Positions 1-7,628 of a DNA stretch of 64,000 nucleotides are shown one piece after another. This stretch comes from Thermodesulfobacteriaceae bacterium (lineage in GTDB: Bacteria > Desulfobacterota > Thermodesulfobacteria > Thermodesulfobacteriales > Thermodesulfatatoraceae): positions 1 to 64,000 of the forward strand of contig WGCA01000054.1 in the NCBI GenBank assembly GCA_015494065.1, given 5' to 3'. The number at the start of each line of letters is the position of its first letter. The first letter of the stretch is position 1. The position numbers and the translations under genes were made by a program. A model generated the notes under the pieces. The model saw only the letters and a program-made list of their open reading frames with translations. It did no database searches and was not told the origin of the DNA.

Positions 1-1728
1 ATTCATAACCACTAAACCATCCGTCATGTCAATAACGTATTCAATAATTAGTTCTTCTTTGCCTTTGTAATTTAATTTTTCTTTAAAAAAGAAAACTGGT
101 ATATCTATAATTATTTTAAGGTATGTTTTTTCTTTTATTTCTTGCAATGTATCCAAATATAATTTCAATAGGTCGTCCTTATCTTTTTTAAAATCTTCTA
201 AACTCCAAGGTTCAATATCTAGATGTATTTCTGTTGTATACGGAAAAAATTTTTCTTCTATTAGTTTTATAATATTGATTAATTTTTGCCGATTTTCGGG
301 AAAGATCCACGTTGGTTCACCTAATAATATTTCTGTCTTTATTCCTTTTTTACTTAGTTGTAGAACAATATTTTTTAGCCAATATTCATCTTTCATGATT
401 TCTTCTATTTGTTCATTGTTTAAAGAGAAATAAATTCTTTTAATACCCCAATTGTTTAAAACTTTGATTAGTGGATAACTCTTTTGAGTGTCCCAAAACC
501 ATACAGTTATTTCTCTAGGAGGTATCCCTATAATCATTTTTTCTTTGCCTGGTATTTCTTTTGTTTGTAAGACTGCTCCTATTGATGAAAGTAAGGTAAA
601 AATTTGAGTTTGTGTCTTGTAATATTCATCTAAAAACAGCAATCCTGATATGTATGTATTTGCAGCATCTATTTTGTTCCTTCTGTTTTTATTAATAATT
701 TTTCTTTCAAAGTTTTGTTCAACAATTTGTTTTTTTATTTGAATATTCCATAATTGGTCTAAAAATTTATGTATTTCTTCTTTTATTAAATAGTTTTTTA
801 GTTCTTCTTCCTTTTTAATTTTTTCCCATAAATAATATAATTCTTCATTCTTTGACTTTTCTATTTGATAAAAGTTTAAAGGAAGTGTAAATGAAAATCC
901 TGTCCACACACTACCTGAGCTATCATTCCACGTTTTATCAAAACCCAAAGAAAATTTCATTCTAGGATAATATCTTTTTTTTGATAGCTTGTTAAAATCT
1001 TCTAATAATTTTATTATGTTAGAGTGTCTAGAGTAATTTATATTGTAGATTGGTACATTAATACATATAGGCTCTTCTTTTACTTCTATATCTTGTATTC
1101 CTAATATTATTGATAATATCTTTTTAATATTCTTAGTTTGCTCGGATAATATTTCTTGTTCTAGCATTATCTTGTAGATCTGATTGGCATTGATTGTTAT
1201 GTCTTCTGGGTAACCATAACCATTTTTTAGTTTAGCTTTTTTAAGCTCTATTAACTCTTCAATCTTTTCCTTGAGCTTATTAAGGAGCCTAATTCTATTT
1301 TTGAGTAATAAATAGTCTATATATAGATATTTAGTTTGCCATAATAGACGTATCTCTTTTTCGCTTTTTCGAGTATTAGCTTTGATATAATCTATTTTGG
1401 TTAAAAATTTCCTGTATAAATTGTCGGTATTATTAATCGATTTTTCTATTTTAAAGGACAATCCAGCGGTGTAACCAATTATATCTTCAGCATAAGAATT
1501 ATTTAAATAATAGAGGCCACTTAATGACAACTGCCATCCGTTATTTAGTGACAAAATTTGCAGACGTTTTTCTAGTTCTTTCAAATGTAACTTATCTGAT
1601 GCGAGAAGCGGAGATTTTCTTATTAAAACTGGAAGATCATAGTATGATATCTCGGTTGATGGAATACTAATCCCTTTTAAAGTTAAAAAAATAGCTATTA
1701 TTAATACGGTAGTCTTCTTGATACCCAT
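1..1728 (-). CDS. TolC-like outer-membrane channel fused to a TIM-barrel glycosidase-like domain (partial)
   Basis: The minus-strand frame from an ATG at 1728 is open for all 576 codons to the left edge, so the C-terminus is missing. Residues 1-25 form a signal peptide (MGIKKTTVLIIAIFLTLKG). Residues about 28-395 look like the two repeats of an outer-membrane efflux (TolC/OMF) protein: each has a short strand-rich part, then long charged helices. From about residue 397 the chain changes to an alternating alpha/beta fold with motifs such as ITVWFWDTQ, GIKRIYFSLN and HLDIEPW (H502-W508), like a TIM-barrel glycoside hydrolase. D504 and E506 are candidate catalytic acids. TolC C-termini lie in the periplasm, so the barrel should too. 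The start overlaps the end of the upstream synthase gene by 28 nt, suggesting translational coupling. I infer export and trimming of the polysaccharide made by that synthase. The hydrolase family is not identified. Confidence 0.75.
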   Translation of the reverse strand, partial: MGIKKTTVLIIAIFLTLKGISIPSTEISYYDLPVLIRKSPLLASDKLHLKELEKRLQILSLNNGWQLSLSGLYYLNNSYAEDIIGYTAGLSFKIEKSINNTDNLYRKFLTKIDYIKANTRKSEKEIRLLWQTKYLYIDYLLLKNRIRLLNKLKEKIEELIELKKAKLKNGYGYPEDITINANQIYKIMLEQEILSEQTKNIKKILSIILGIQDIEVKEEPICINVPIYNINYSRHSNIIKLLEDFNKLSKKRYYPRMKFSLGFDKTWNDSSGSVWTGFSFTLPLNFYQIEKSKNEELYYLWEKIKKEEELKNYLIKEEIHKFLDQLWNIQIKKQIVEQNFERKIINKNRRNKIDAANTYISGLLFLDEYYKTQTQIFTLLSSIGAVLQTKEIPGKEKMIIGIPPREITVWFWDTQKSYPLIKVLNNWGIKRIYFSLNNEQIEEIMKDEYWLKNIVLQLSKKGIKTEILLGEPTWIFPENRQKLINIIKLIEEKFFPYTTEIHLDIEPWSLEDFKKDKDDLLKLYLDTLQEIKEKTYLKIIIDIPVFFFKEKLNYKGKEELIIEYVIDMTDGLVVMN

Positions 1729-3011
1729 TTTGGCACGTATGTTGAATATCTGTGTAAGTCTAATAGCCAGTCATCTATATACGCTTTAAGGGCATGTAAT
1801 CTTAAAAACCAATTATATAATGGATAAAGTATGGTATAAAGTAAAAATTTATAATCCTTACTCTTTTCTAGAGAAAGGTTTATCAAGTAACTAACATATA
1901 AGAGAAATATCCAGAAAGTATAAACGGATAGTATAAATAAGTTTATTACTATAAATCCAATAGATCCATATTTTAATAGCAAATAAATGAGGTAAAATAA
2001 CATCGCAACTGGCATCAAAAATTGTAATATAAAGTTTAGATCAAGAAAGGTTATGAAATCTTGCCATTTTAAACAATTTGGATTCCAGAATTTTTTATAT
2101 TTTTTGAAAAAAAGCCAGACCAGGTCACCATCCCATCTTTGACGTTGTTTTAGTAAAGATGATAACGAAGAAGGAACCGATGTGCGGGCGACAGATTCCG
2201 GTACAAATTTTAAGCGTGCTTCCCTGTATATTGATCTCAGGAGTTTCAGCCTGTTTGTCAAATTCAAGTCTTCAGCTGTACCAGAATCCCAACCGTAAAT
2301 TTGTTCTAGAAAGGAGCGTCTGAAACAGCCGTAAGCGCCAGAAATATTATTAGTTGTTCCTAAAAATGAGAGAAATAATCGAGCTATTGTAATGGAAATA
2401 ACATATTCAATGTATTGAAATTTTGTCCAAATACTATCACTATAATTTCTCACTTTTAAATTACCTGATACAGCAATTACTCTAGGATCAGAAAATGGCT
2501 TAATTAAATGCTTGAGAGCATCATAATCTAACGATGTATCAGCGTCTAATGCAACGACAAACTCAATTTCTTTAGATAGTAATTTTAAACCTAAATTAAG
2601 AGAAGAAGCTCTGCCACCACGGTTAAATTTGGTTATGATTCTTAATTTTCTTTTCGGTGGCAGGTATACTTTTTCTAAATATTTAGTTTCTCTTTGTGTA
2701 TCAAAAACTATAATTATTTCTAATAATGAAGGATATTCTTGATAAAGAATAGTTCTTAAGTTTCTTAAAATTTCCTTATCGCTTTCCTTAAATGCTGTTA
2801 TAATTATGCCTAACGGTGGATAAAAATTATTGATCTTTCCTTCTTGTTTTGTTTTGAAGAAGTGATAATAAAAAGAAGATAAAATCATAAAGAAAAATAA
2901 TGGGAATTCTATCCAAAATGCAGGTGTTAGTATAAGTACTTGTATTATTAAATCGCTTTCTAGAAAATAACTTAAATAATCGTGATATAATTCTAATAGA
3001 TTTAATATCAT
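1701..3011 (-). CDS. Processive family 2 glycosyltransferase (exopolysaccharide synthase)
   Basis: 436-residue inner-membrane glycosyltransferase of the cellulose/PNAG/hyaluronan synthase class. One or two N-terminal membrane helices (about 20-50) precede a cytoplasmic GT-A domain with D104 (VFDTQ), the DAD motif (D156-D158), the TAEDLN acceptor-site Asp (D248) and the QRQRW motif (289-293) that marks processive enzymes. C-terminal helices (about 325-400) would form the translocation channel. The sugar cannot be told from sequence. It lies 9 nt after the zinc-ribbon/GGDEF-like gene and overlaps the TolC-fusion gene, so the three form one operon. Base composition is very AT-rich compared with DNA beyond 4.6 kb, which hints at lateral acquisition. 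The ATG at 3011 is chosen because it gives the complete first helix. Confidence 0.85.
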   Translation of the reverse strand: MILNLLELYHDYLSYFLESDLIIQVLILTPAFWIEFPLFFFMILSSFYYHFFKTKQEGKINNFYPPLGIIITAFKESDKEILRNLRTILYQEYPSLLEIIIVFDTQRETKYLEKVYLPPKRKLRIITKFNRGGRASSLNLGLKLLSKEIEFVVALDADTSLDYDALKHLIKPFSDPRVIAVSGNLKVRNYSDSIWTKFQYIEYVISITIARLFLSFLGTTNNISGAYGCFRRSFLEQIYGWDSGTAEDLNLTNRLKLLRSIYREARLKFVPESVARTSVPSSLSSLLKQRQRWDGDLVWLFFKKYKKFWNPNCLKWQDFITFLDLNFILQFLMPVAMLFYLIYLLLKYGSIGFIVINLFILSVYTFWIFLLYVSYLINLSLEKSKDYKFLLYTILYPLYNWFLRLHALKAYIDDWLLDLHRYSTYVPKWVSRRLPY

Positions 3012-3020
3012 GTCTCACAA

Positions 3021-4385
3021 TTAATCATAAATTATTTCTTGAATGTTTTTTTCTTCGAGTTCTCCAGGACAACTATAAATTTTGATCTCTATTTTAGGTA
3101 AGGGTAAATCTGTTTTTATATACTTTAACTTTGCTTGTAGCCGGTGTTTTACGGTTTCTGCGCCTTCTCTGGGTGTTTCTGGTAAAAGAAAAAGATATTT
3201 GCCCGTTTCATAACGAGTTCCAACATCTACTGATCTCAAATTTTCTTTTATATAGCTGATTACTTCTTCAAAATAATTTTTTAATGTAATGATGCCATAT
3301 CTTTCTGCTATAGCTTGTTCTTGTTGTTCGTCCCAAAAAATATACAAAAGACAAAAAGGACGCTTATACCGTTTAAATTTATTCCGTTCCCATTCTAAGA
3401 TAAAATGAAATAAATTCCATTTTATTAAATTTAAACGATCAAAAACATCTTCTATTACATATAAAGGTAATCTGCCATCTTCGGCTACCTGGTGAGCTAA
3501 TGCTGTTGTAACATATAATCTAATTTCTTGAAAGATAATAGATTGAAGTGAAAATCTGTTTTGGCAATTTAAGCAGAATACTTCTACTTTAGGTTCTTCT
3601 GATAAATGCCCACAGTTTAAGCATTTAAAAGCTTTACTAGGTATTTCATAGTCTTCACCTAAATGGCGTAAAAATTTATTGCATTTAGGACAGCGTAAAG
3701 AGTCTTTATAAAGAAAATCATCTTTCGATCCTATATAACCACAATCGAAATGATAATATAATTCTGTTTCTATGAGTTCTAAAGATGAACAGTTAGGGCA
3801 TGTATCTCTAAAAATAATCTGATAATGTCTATCTTGAGGGCATAGTGGTACTATATTTACTAGTTTTTGTGGACGTAATATTCCAAAAGATACTAATTGT
3901 TCAATAATATCTATTTCTTCACCTGGTTTAAGGTTGCAAAATATCCGAAGGATGGGAAAGTGATATGCGATAGGAGATGTTATAAGTGGATAAGGGGTGA
4001 TTTTTTCTTTTTGTCTGCTCCAGAGAAATCGCAAAAGTAAGATAATCCTTTTTTCTTGTTCTGATAGTTCAGGAGAGAGCGGTGGTAAATTTTTTACAAA
4101 TGTAGCCAGGTTTTTTATTTGTTCTGGATTAGTTTCTAACCAAAAACCATCTATTAAATCTTTAATTATGTCAGAAGTAAATTCGGGTTTTTTGTAAACA
4201 TATATCAGACTTAAGGCTGTTTCTTCATTTGAACGTAGAGAAAATAGCAATTCGTTCAATTTTTCTTGTGATAGATCTTCGCTTATTACATAACAATCTG
4301 CAATTAGATCTTTTTGGTAAGGTATGACTTCAAATTCTTCAGGAATATTTTTGACAGTAAGATCCCCTATAACCGCAAGTTTCAT
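3021..4385 (-). CDS. TackOD1-like zinc-ribbon protein with degenerate GGDEF domain (probable c-di-GMP receptor)
   Basis: 454-residue soluble protein. The middle holds Cys pairs typical of tandem zinc ribbons (C196-C199, C232-C235, C255-C258, C271-C274, plus C215), matching the architecture known as TackOD1. The C-terminal 130 residues align with a GGDEF domain: the sequence RSVDVGTRYETGKYLFLLP takes the place of RxxD-x5-GGDEF. The active-site motif is therefore lost (ETGKY, 393-397), while the inhibitory-site RxxD (R384-D387) is kept at exactly the canonical spacing. Such domains bind c-di-GMP rather than make it, as in PelD. Being first in an operon with a polysaccharide synthase, it probably gates polymer synthesis in response to c-di-GMP. 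No membrane segment is seen, unlike PelD. The family call and the ligand are inference; the motifs are read directly. Confidence 0.75.
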   Translation of the reverse strand: MKLAVIGDLTVKNIPEEFEVIPYQKDLIADCYVISEDLSQEKLNELLFSLRSNEETALSLIYVYKKPEFTSDIIKDLIDGFWLETNPEQIKNLATFVKNLPPLSPELSEQEKRIILLLRFLWSRQKEKITPYPLITSPIAYHFPILRIFCNLKPGEEIDIIEQLVSFGILRPQKLVNIVPLCPQDRHYQIIFRDTCPNCSSLELIETELYYHFDCGYIGSKDDFLYKDSLRCPKCNKFLRHLGEDYEIPSKAFKCLNCGHLSEEPKVEVFCLNCQNRFSLQSIIFQEIRLYVTTALAHQVAEDGRLPLYVIEDVFDRLNLIKWNLFHFILEWERNKFKRYKRPFCLLYIFWDEQQEQAIAERYGIITLKNYFEEVISYIKENLRSVDVGTRYETGKYLFLLPETPREGAETVKHRLQAKLKYIKTDLPLPKIEIKIYSCPGELEEKNIQEIIYD

Positions 4386-4426
4386 GTTCTTTTCTCAGAA
4401 AAAAATCTCTTTTTTTTCGGCCAACA

Positions 4427-4454
4427 AATATATTTAAAAAATAATTTTTTTCAA
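4427..4454 (-). promoter_or_regulatory. Candidate sigma-70 promoter of the exopolysaccharide operon
   Basis: On the minus strand, TTGAAA (4454-4449) is followed after 16 nt by TATATT (4432-4427), about 40 nt before the ATG at 4385. The whole 4386-4500 stretch is extremely AT-rich, so chance matches are likely. The more GC-rich leader further upstream (about 4500-4560) holds a short hairpin (CAATC-TCC-GATTG) but matches no riboswitch class that I recognise. Confidence 0.35.
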
Positions 4455-4589
4455 ACATAAAAATTTAAATATAAGAATTTTTTATGAGTAAGGACATTTT
4501 TTAGCTAGATTGCTCATGGGGTCCTCTCCCGTCTCTGTATTGGCAATCGGAGATTGGATCCTATAATGGTATCGGTATTTTGGCGCCCA

Positions 4590-4621
4590 ATAAAAATAAG
4601 AAAGCCCCCCGGGAGGGGGGC
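4590..4621 (-). terminator. Intrinsic terminator of amtB
   Basis: A 7-bp GC-only stem (4604-4610 with 4615-4621, loop 4611-4614) is followed on the minus strand by a T-rich tail (TTTCTTATTTTT). It lies 20 nt after the amtB stop and separates it from the exopolysaccharide operon. Confidence 0.8.
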
Positions 4622-4640
4622 GATATTGGGGAGGGTGCTA

Positions 4641-5852
4641 CTAGAGATAGTAGCCGCTTTCGCCGTGTTCGGTGAGATCAAGCCCTTGGATCTCGGCCTC
4701 TCTTTCTGCTCTCAGGCCTACCAGGGCGTTTACGATTTTCAGAAGGATGTAAGAGAGCACGAAACAGTAAATCACAGCTGTTCCTGCCCCGATGGCCTGG
4801 ATCAGAAGCTGTTTGGCGTTGCCAAAGAGGAGGCCGTTGGCCCCGCCGGGGTTGACGGCGGTAGAGGCAAAAACCCCGGTAATGAGGGCCCCAAAGATGC
4901 CGCCTACTCCGTGGACCCCTACGACGTCCAAGGCGTCATCATAGCCCAGCCGGGGTTTTAAGAGCACGGCCAAGTAGCAGATAACCCCCGCAATGAGACC
5001 AATGATGATACTGCTCCATACCGGGACAAAACCCGCCGCCGGAGTGATGGCTACTAAGCCCGCTATCGCCCCGGAGACGGCACCAAGAGTGGTGGGCTTG
5101 CCCTGGAAGACCCATTCCGCCATGGACCAGGAAAGCGCTGCCAGCCCGGCGGCCAAATGGGTGTTCATGAAGGCTAGCACCGCGATGTTGTCGGCAGCCA
5201 GGGCCGAACCGGCGTTAAAACCGAACCAGCCAAACCACAAAAGACCGGCCCCCAGAACCGTTAAAGGGAGATTGTGCGGATGGATAGGCTCCCTCCGCCA
5301 GCCAATCCTCGGCCCCAGGACCAGGGCGGCGGCCAGGGCCGACGCACCGCTGGCGATGTGGATGACTGTTCCCCCGGCAAAGTCCAGGGCGCCCAAAGCC
5401 CCGATCCAGCCACCACCCCAGACCCAGTGACACAAAGGTAAATACACGAAAGTGAGCCACAGGGCCGTGAAAATGAGATAGGCGGAAAATTTCATGCGTT
5501 CAGCAAAGGCCCCGGTGATCAAGGCCGGGGTGATAATGGCAAACATCAATTGGAAGGCACAAAAAAGGAGATGGGGAATATTATCCACCGGACCAGGACC
5601 GAAGCCCACCCCTTTGAGGAATAGGTAGGAAAAATCCCCGATAAGTTGGCCGTGATCCGGACCAAAAGCCAGACTGTATCCATAGACAAACCAGATCAAA
5701 CTGATAAGCCCCAGCGCTATAAAACATTGCATAATGATGGAGAGCACGTTTTTGGCCCGGACCAAGCCCCCGTAAAAGAGGCCAAGCCCCGGGGTCATCA
5801 ACATCACCAGAGCCGTGGCAACCAACATAAACGCTACGTCCGCGGTATTCAT
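4641..5852 (-). CDS. amtB: Ammonium transporter AmtB/Amt
   Basis: 403-residue inner-membrane ammonium channel with about eleven hydrophobic helices. It has the family signatures around GLGLFYGGLV near the N-terminus, the first pore histidine in GGTVIHIASG (about 165) and its twin in VVGVHGVGGIFG (about 318). The length is normal for Amt proteins without a cleaved signal. The usual partner glnK (PII) is not adjacent: the next minus-strand gene upstream is cheX. A strong sigma-54-type promoter precedes it, so expression is probably NtrC/RpoN-controlled and rises on nitrogen limitation. A GGGAGGG ribosome site precedes the ATG at 5852. Confidence 0.95.
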   Translation of the reverse strand: MNTADVAFMLVATALVMLMTPGLGLFYGGLVRAKNVLSIIMQCFIALGLISLIWFVYGYSLAFGPDHGQLIGDFSYLFLKGVGFGPGPVDNIPHLLFCAFQLMFAIITPALITGAFAERMKFSAYLIFTALWLTFVYLPLCHWVWGGGWIGALGALDFAGGTVIHIASGASALAAALVLGPRIGWRREPIHPHNLPLTVLGAGLLWFGWFGFNAGSALAADNIAVLAFMNTHLAAGLAALSWSMAEWVFQGKPTTLGAVSGAIAGLVAITPAAGFVPVWSSIIIGLIAGVICYLAVLLKPRLGYDDALDVVGVHGVGGIFGALITGVFASTAVNPGGANGLLFGNAKQLLIQAIGAGTAVIYCFVLSYILLKIVNALVGLRAEREAEIQGLDLTEHGESGYYL

Positions 5853-5890
5853 AAAAACCCTCCCGTTAAATTTTTTAAAACTTTGTGGTA

Positions 5891-5906
5891 AGCAATAGAT
5901 ATGCCA
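5891..5906 (-). promoter_or_regulatory. Sigma-54 (-24/-12) promoter of amtB
   Basis: The minus strand reads TGGCATATCTATTGCT, against the consensus TGGCAYR-N4-TTGCW. The invariant GG and GC are exactly 12 nt apart. Transcription would start near 5880, giving a leader of about 28 nt before the ATG at 5852. rpoN itself is at 24763-26211. Confidence 0.8.
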
Positions 5907-6019
5907 ATTCAGTTAAAGCTAGAAAATACAAAGAAAGGAAGGATTTTCGGGAGGTTGTTCCTGGATAAAATTTTACAAAAAAGAAAAGCCTAGAAATAAA
6001 GATGTGACAAAATTGTAAA

Positions 6020-6490
6020 TTATTTTTTGTCCAGGCAAAATTCGATAAAGAGTTTTGAGCCATTCAGAGAAAAGGGGAGTACTAACCTCTGGGATTTACA
6101 TAGGATATCCAGAGTATGGTTTTCCCCGGTCACGATCACCGGGGTGGAACTCTGAAGGCTGATACCATTTTGTTCAAAACGCCGCCGGAAGGCGCCGCAG
6201 ATCATGTTGGCCATCTCTCCTGCCGCGTCGCGGGCCTCATCGTTTATATTTTCCGGTCTCTGCCCGAAAAGGGCCTCTACGATGCCAAGGATGCAATCTT
6301 TATTGAAGGACACCACGAAACTTCCGGTAAAACCTTTGCCCGTAAGCCCCAAGACCGCAGAGACTTCTCCCAGGGCCTCTAATTCCTGACGGATAAAGCT
6401 CTTTTCTGGCTCCGGGGCCGCACCGGTAAAGGTCATAAGCACCTCTTTTACCGAATCCACCAGGGCGTCCAGAATCAAAGATTTGCTCAT
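6020..6490 (-). CDS. cheX: CheX-family chemotaxis phosphatase
   Basis: 156-residue protein of the CheC/CheX/FliY fold, which dephosphorylates CheY-P. The conserved Glu-x-x-Asn catalytic helix is visible as GEMANMICG after DEARDAA. Start: an in-frame codon at 6526 would add 12 residues, but the ATG at 6490 (MSKSLIL) has a good ribosome site, AGGGGGCAGGG, just upstream. No other chemotaxis genes are adjacent, so it acts in trans. CheX-like proteins also occur outside chemotaxis in two-component systems, so its partner is uncertain. Confidence 0.8.
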   Translation of the reverse strand: MSKSLILDALVDSVKEVLMTFTGAAPEPEKSFIRQELEALGEVSAVLGLTGKGFTGSFVVSFNKDCILGIVEALFGQRPENINDEARDAAGEMANMICGAFRRRFEQNGISLQSSTPVIVTGENHTLDILCKSQRLVLPFSLNGSKLFIEFCLDKK

Positions 6491-6611
6491 CCCTGCCCCC
6501 TTTAAAAATTCTTTATCCTTCCTCATCGAACAGGGCCTAAAAAACTTTAAAGATTTACAACCCCCGCTAAATGTCTAACTTCAAAGAAAAAGGGCTCAGG
6601 AGGGATGACCC

Positions 6612-7628
6612 ATGAAGGAGGCGTTACTTTACGAAAAACTGGACGACCAGCTGGTGCGGTGCCATCTCTGTAACCACCGCTGCAAGATCCCTCCGGACAA
6701 ATTTGGAATTTGCCACGTACGTTATAACCGTGACGGGGTCCTCTACACCCTGGTTTACGGAAAGGTGATTGCCAAACACGTAGATCCCATCGAAAAAAAG
6801 CCCCTTTTTCACTTTTTGCCCGGCTCCAGGAGTTTTTCCATAGGGACAGTGGGTTGCAATTTCCAGTGTGATTTTTGCCAGAATTTTGAGATCTCTCAGT
6901 ATCCTCGTATAGAAGGCCGGGTGATCGGGGAAGAGACCAGCCCGGAAGAGGTGGTGGAGGCGGCCCTAGCCACCGGGTGTCAAACCATTTCTTATACGTA
7001 TAACGAACCCACCGTATTTTTTGAATTCGCCTATGATTGCGCCCGCCTGGCTACCCCCAAGGGGCTGCGTAACATCTTTGTCTCAAACGGATATATGACC
7101 AAGGAGGCCCTGGATACCATTTACCCTCATCTCCACGGCGCCAACATTGACCTTAAGGCCTTTCGCGAAGAGTTCTACCACAAACATTGTAAGGCGAGAC
7201 TGGCCCCGGTACTTGAAACCTTAAAATACTTAAAGAAACAAGGGGTTTGGCTTGAAGTGACGACTCTTATTATTCCCGGCGAAAACGACGACCCCGGTGA
7301 ACTGCGCGATATCGCTACCTTTATAAAGGAGGAGTTGGGCCCTGAAACCCCCTGGCACGTGACCCGGTTTTATCCCCGCTACCGCTTGCTTACCAGACCA
7401 GCCACTCCGGTGGAGACCCTGCGTCAGGCCTACCGGATTGGCAAAGAAGTGGGGTTAAAATACGTCTATACAGGCAATGTGCCCGGAGAAGAAGGGGAGA
7501 ACACTTACTGTCCAGGCTGTAACGCCCTCCTCATTGAACGTTACGGTTTCATGGTGAATAGTTACCGCTTAACCCCAGAAGGTAAATGCCCGGAATGCGG
7601 GCTTGCCATCGAGGGTGTGTGGTCATGA
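6612..7628 (+). CDS. amrS: AmmeMemoRadiSam-system radical SAM enzyme
   Basis: 338-residue radical SAM protein related to pyruvate formate-lyase activases. The SAM-cluster motif CNFQCDFC (CxxxCxxC) follows GTVGC. An N-terminal CHLCNHRC pair-of-cysteines region and a C-terminal CPGC...CPEC zinc-ribbon-like tail are typical of the AmrS family, which co-occurs with AMMECR1 and Memo proteins. Its reaction is not settled. Those partners are not in the window. An AGGAGGG ribosome site precedes the ATG. The stop overlaps the hypE start by 4 nt (ATGA), so the two are co-translated. Confidence 0.88.
   Translation: MKEALLYEKLDDQLVRCHLCNHRCKIPPDKFGICHVRYNRDGVLYTLVYGKVIAKHVDPIEKKPLFHFLPGSRSFSIGTVGCNFQCDFCQNFEISQYPRIEGRVIGEETSPEEVVEAALATGCQTISYTYNEPTVFFEFAYDCARLATPKGLRNIFVSNGYMTKEALDTIYPHLHGANIDLKAFREEFYHKHCKARLAPVLETLKYLKKQGVWLEVTTLIIPGENDDPGELRDIATFIKEELGPETPWHVTRFYPRYRLLTRPATPVETLRQAYRIGKEVGLKYVYTGNVPGEEGENTYCPGCNALLIERYGFMVNSYRLTPEGKCPECGLAIEGVWS

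Noticed and set aside
4490-4560. c-di-GMP riboswitch in the leader of the polysaccharide operon
   Set aside because: I looked for GEMM-I and GEMM-II conserved segments because of the predicted c-di-GMP link. The leader lacks them.
4554-4961. Plus-strand open frame opposite amtB
   Set aside because: It is antisense to a clearly real ammonium transporter and has no family features or ribosome site. Similar long frames opposite other GC-rich genes were rejected for the same reason.
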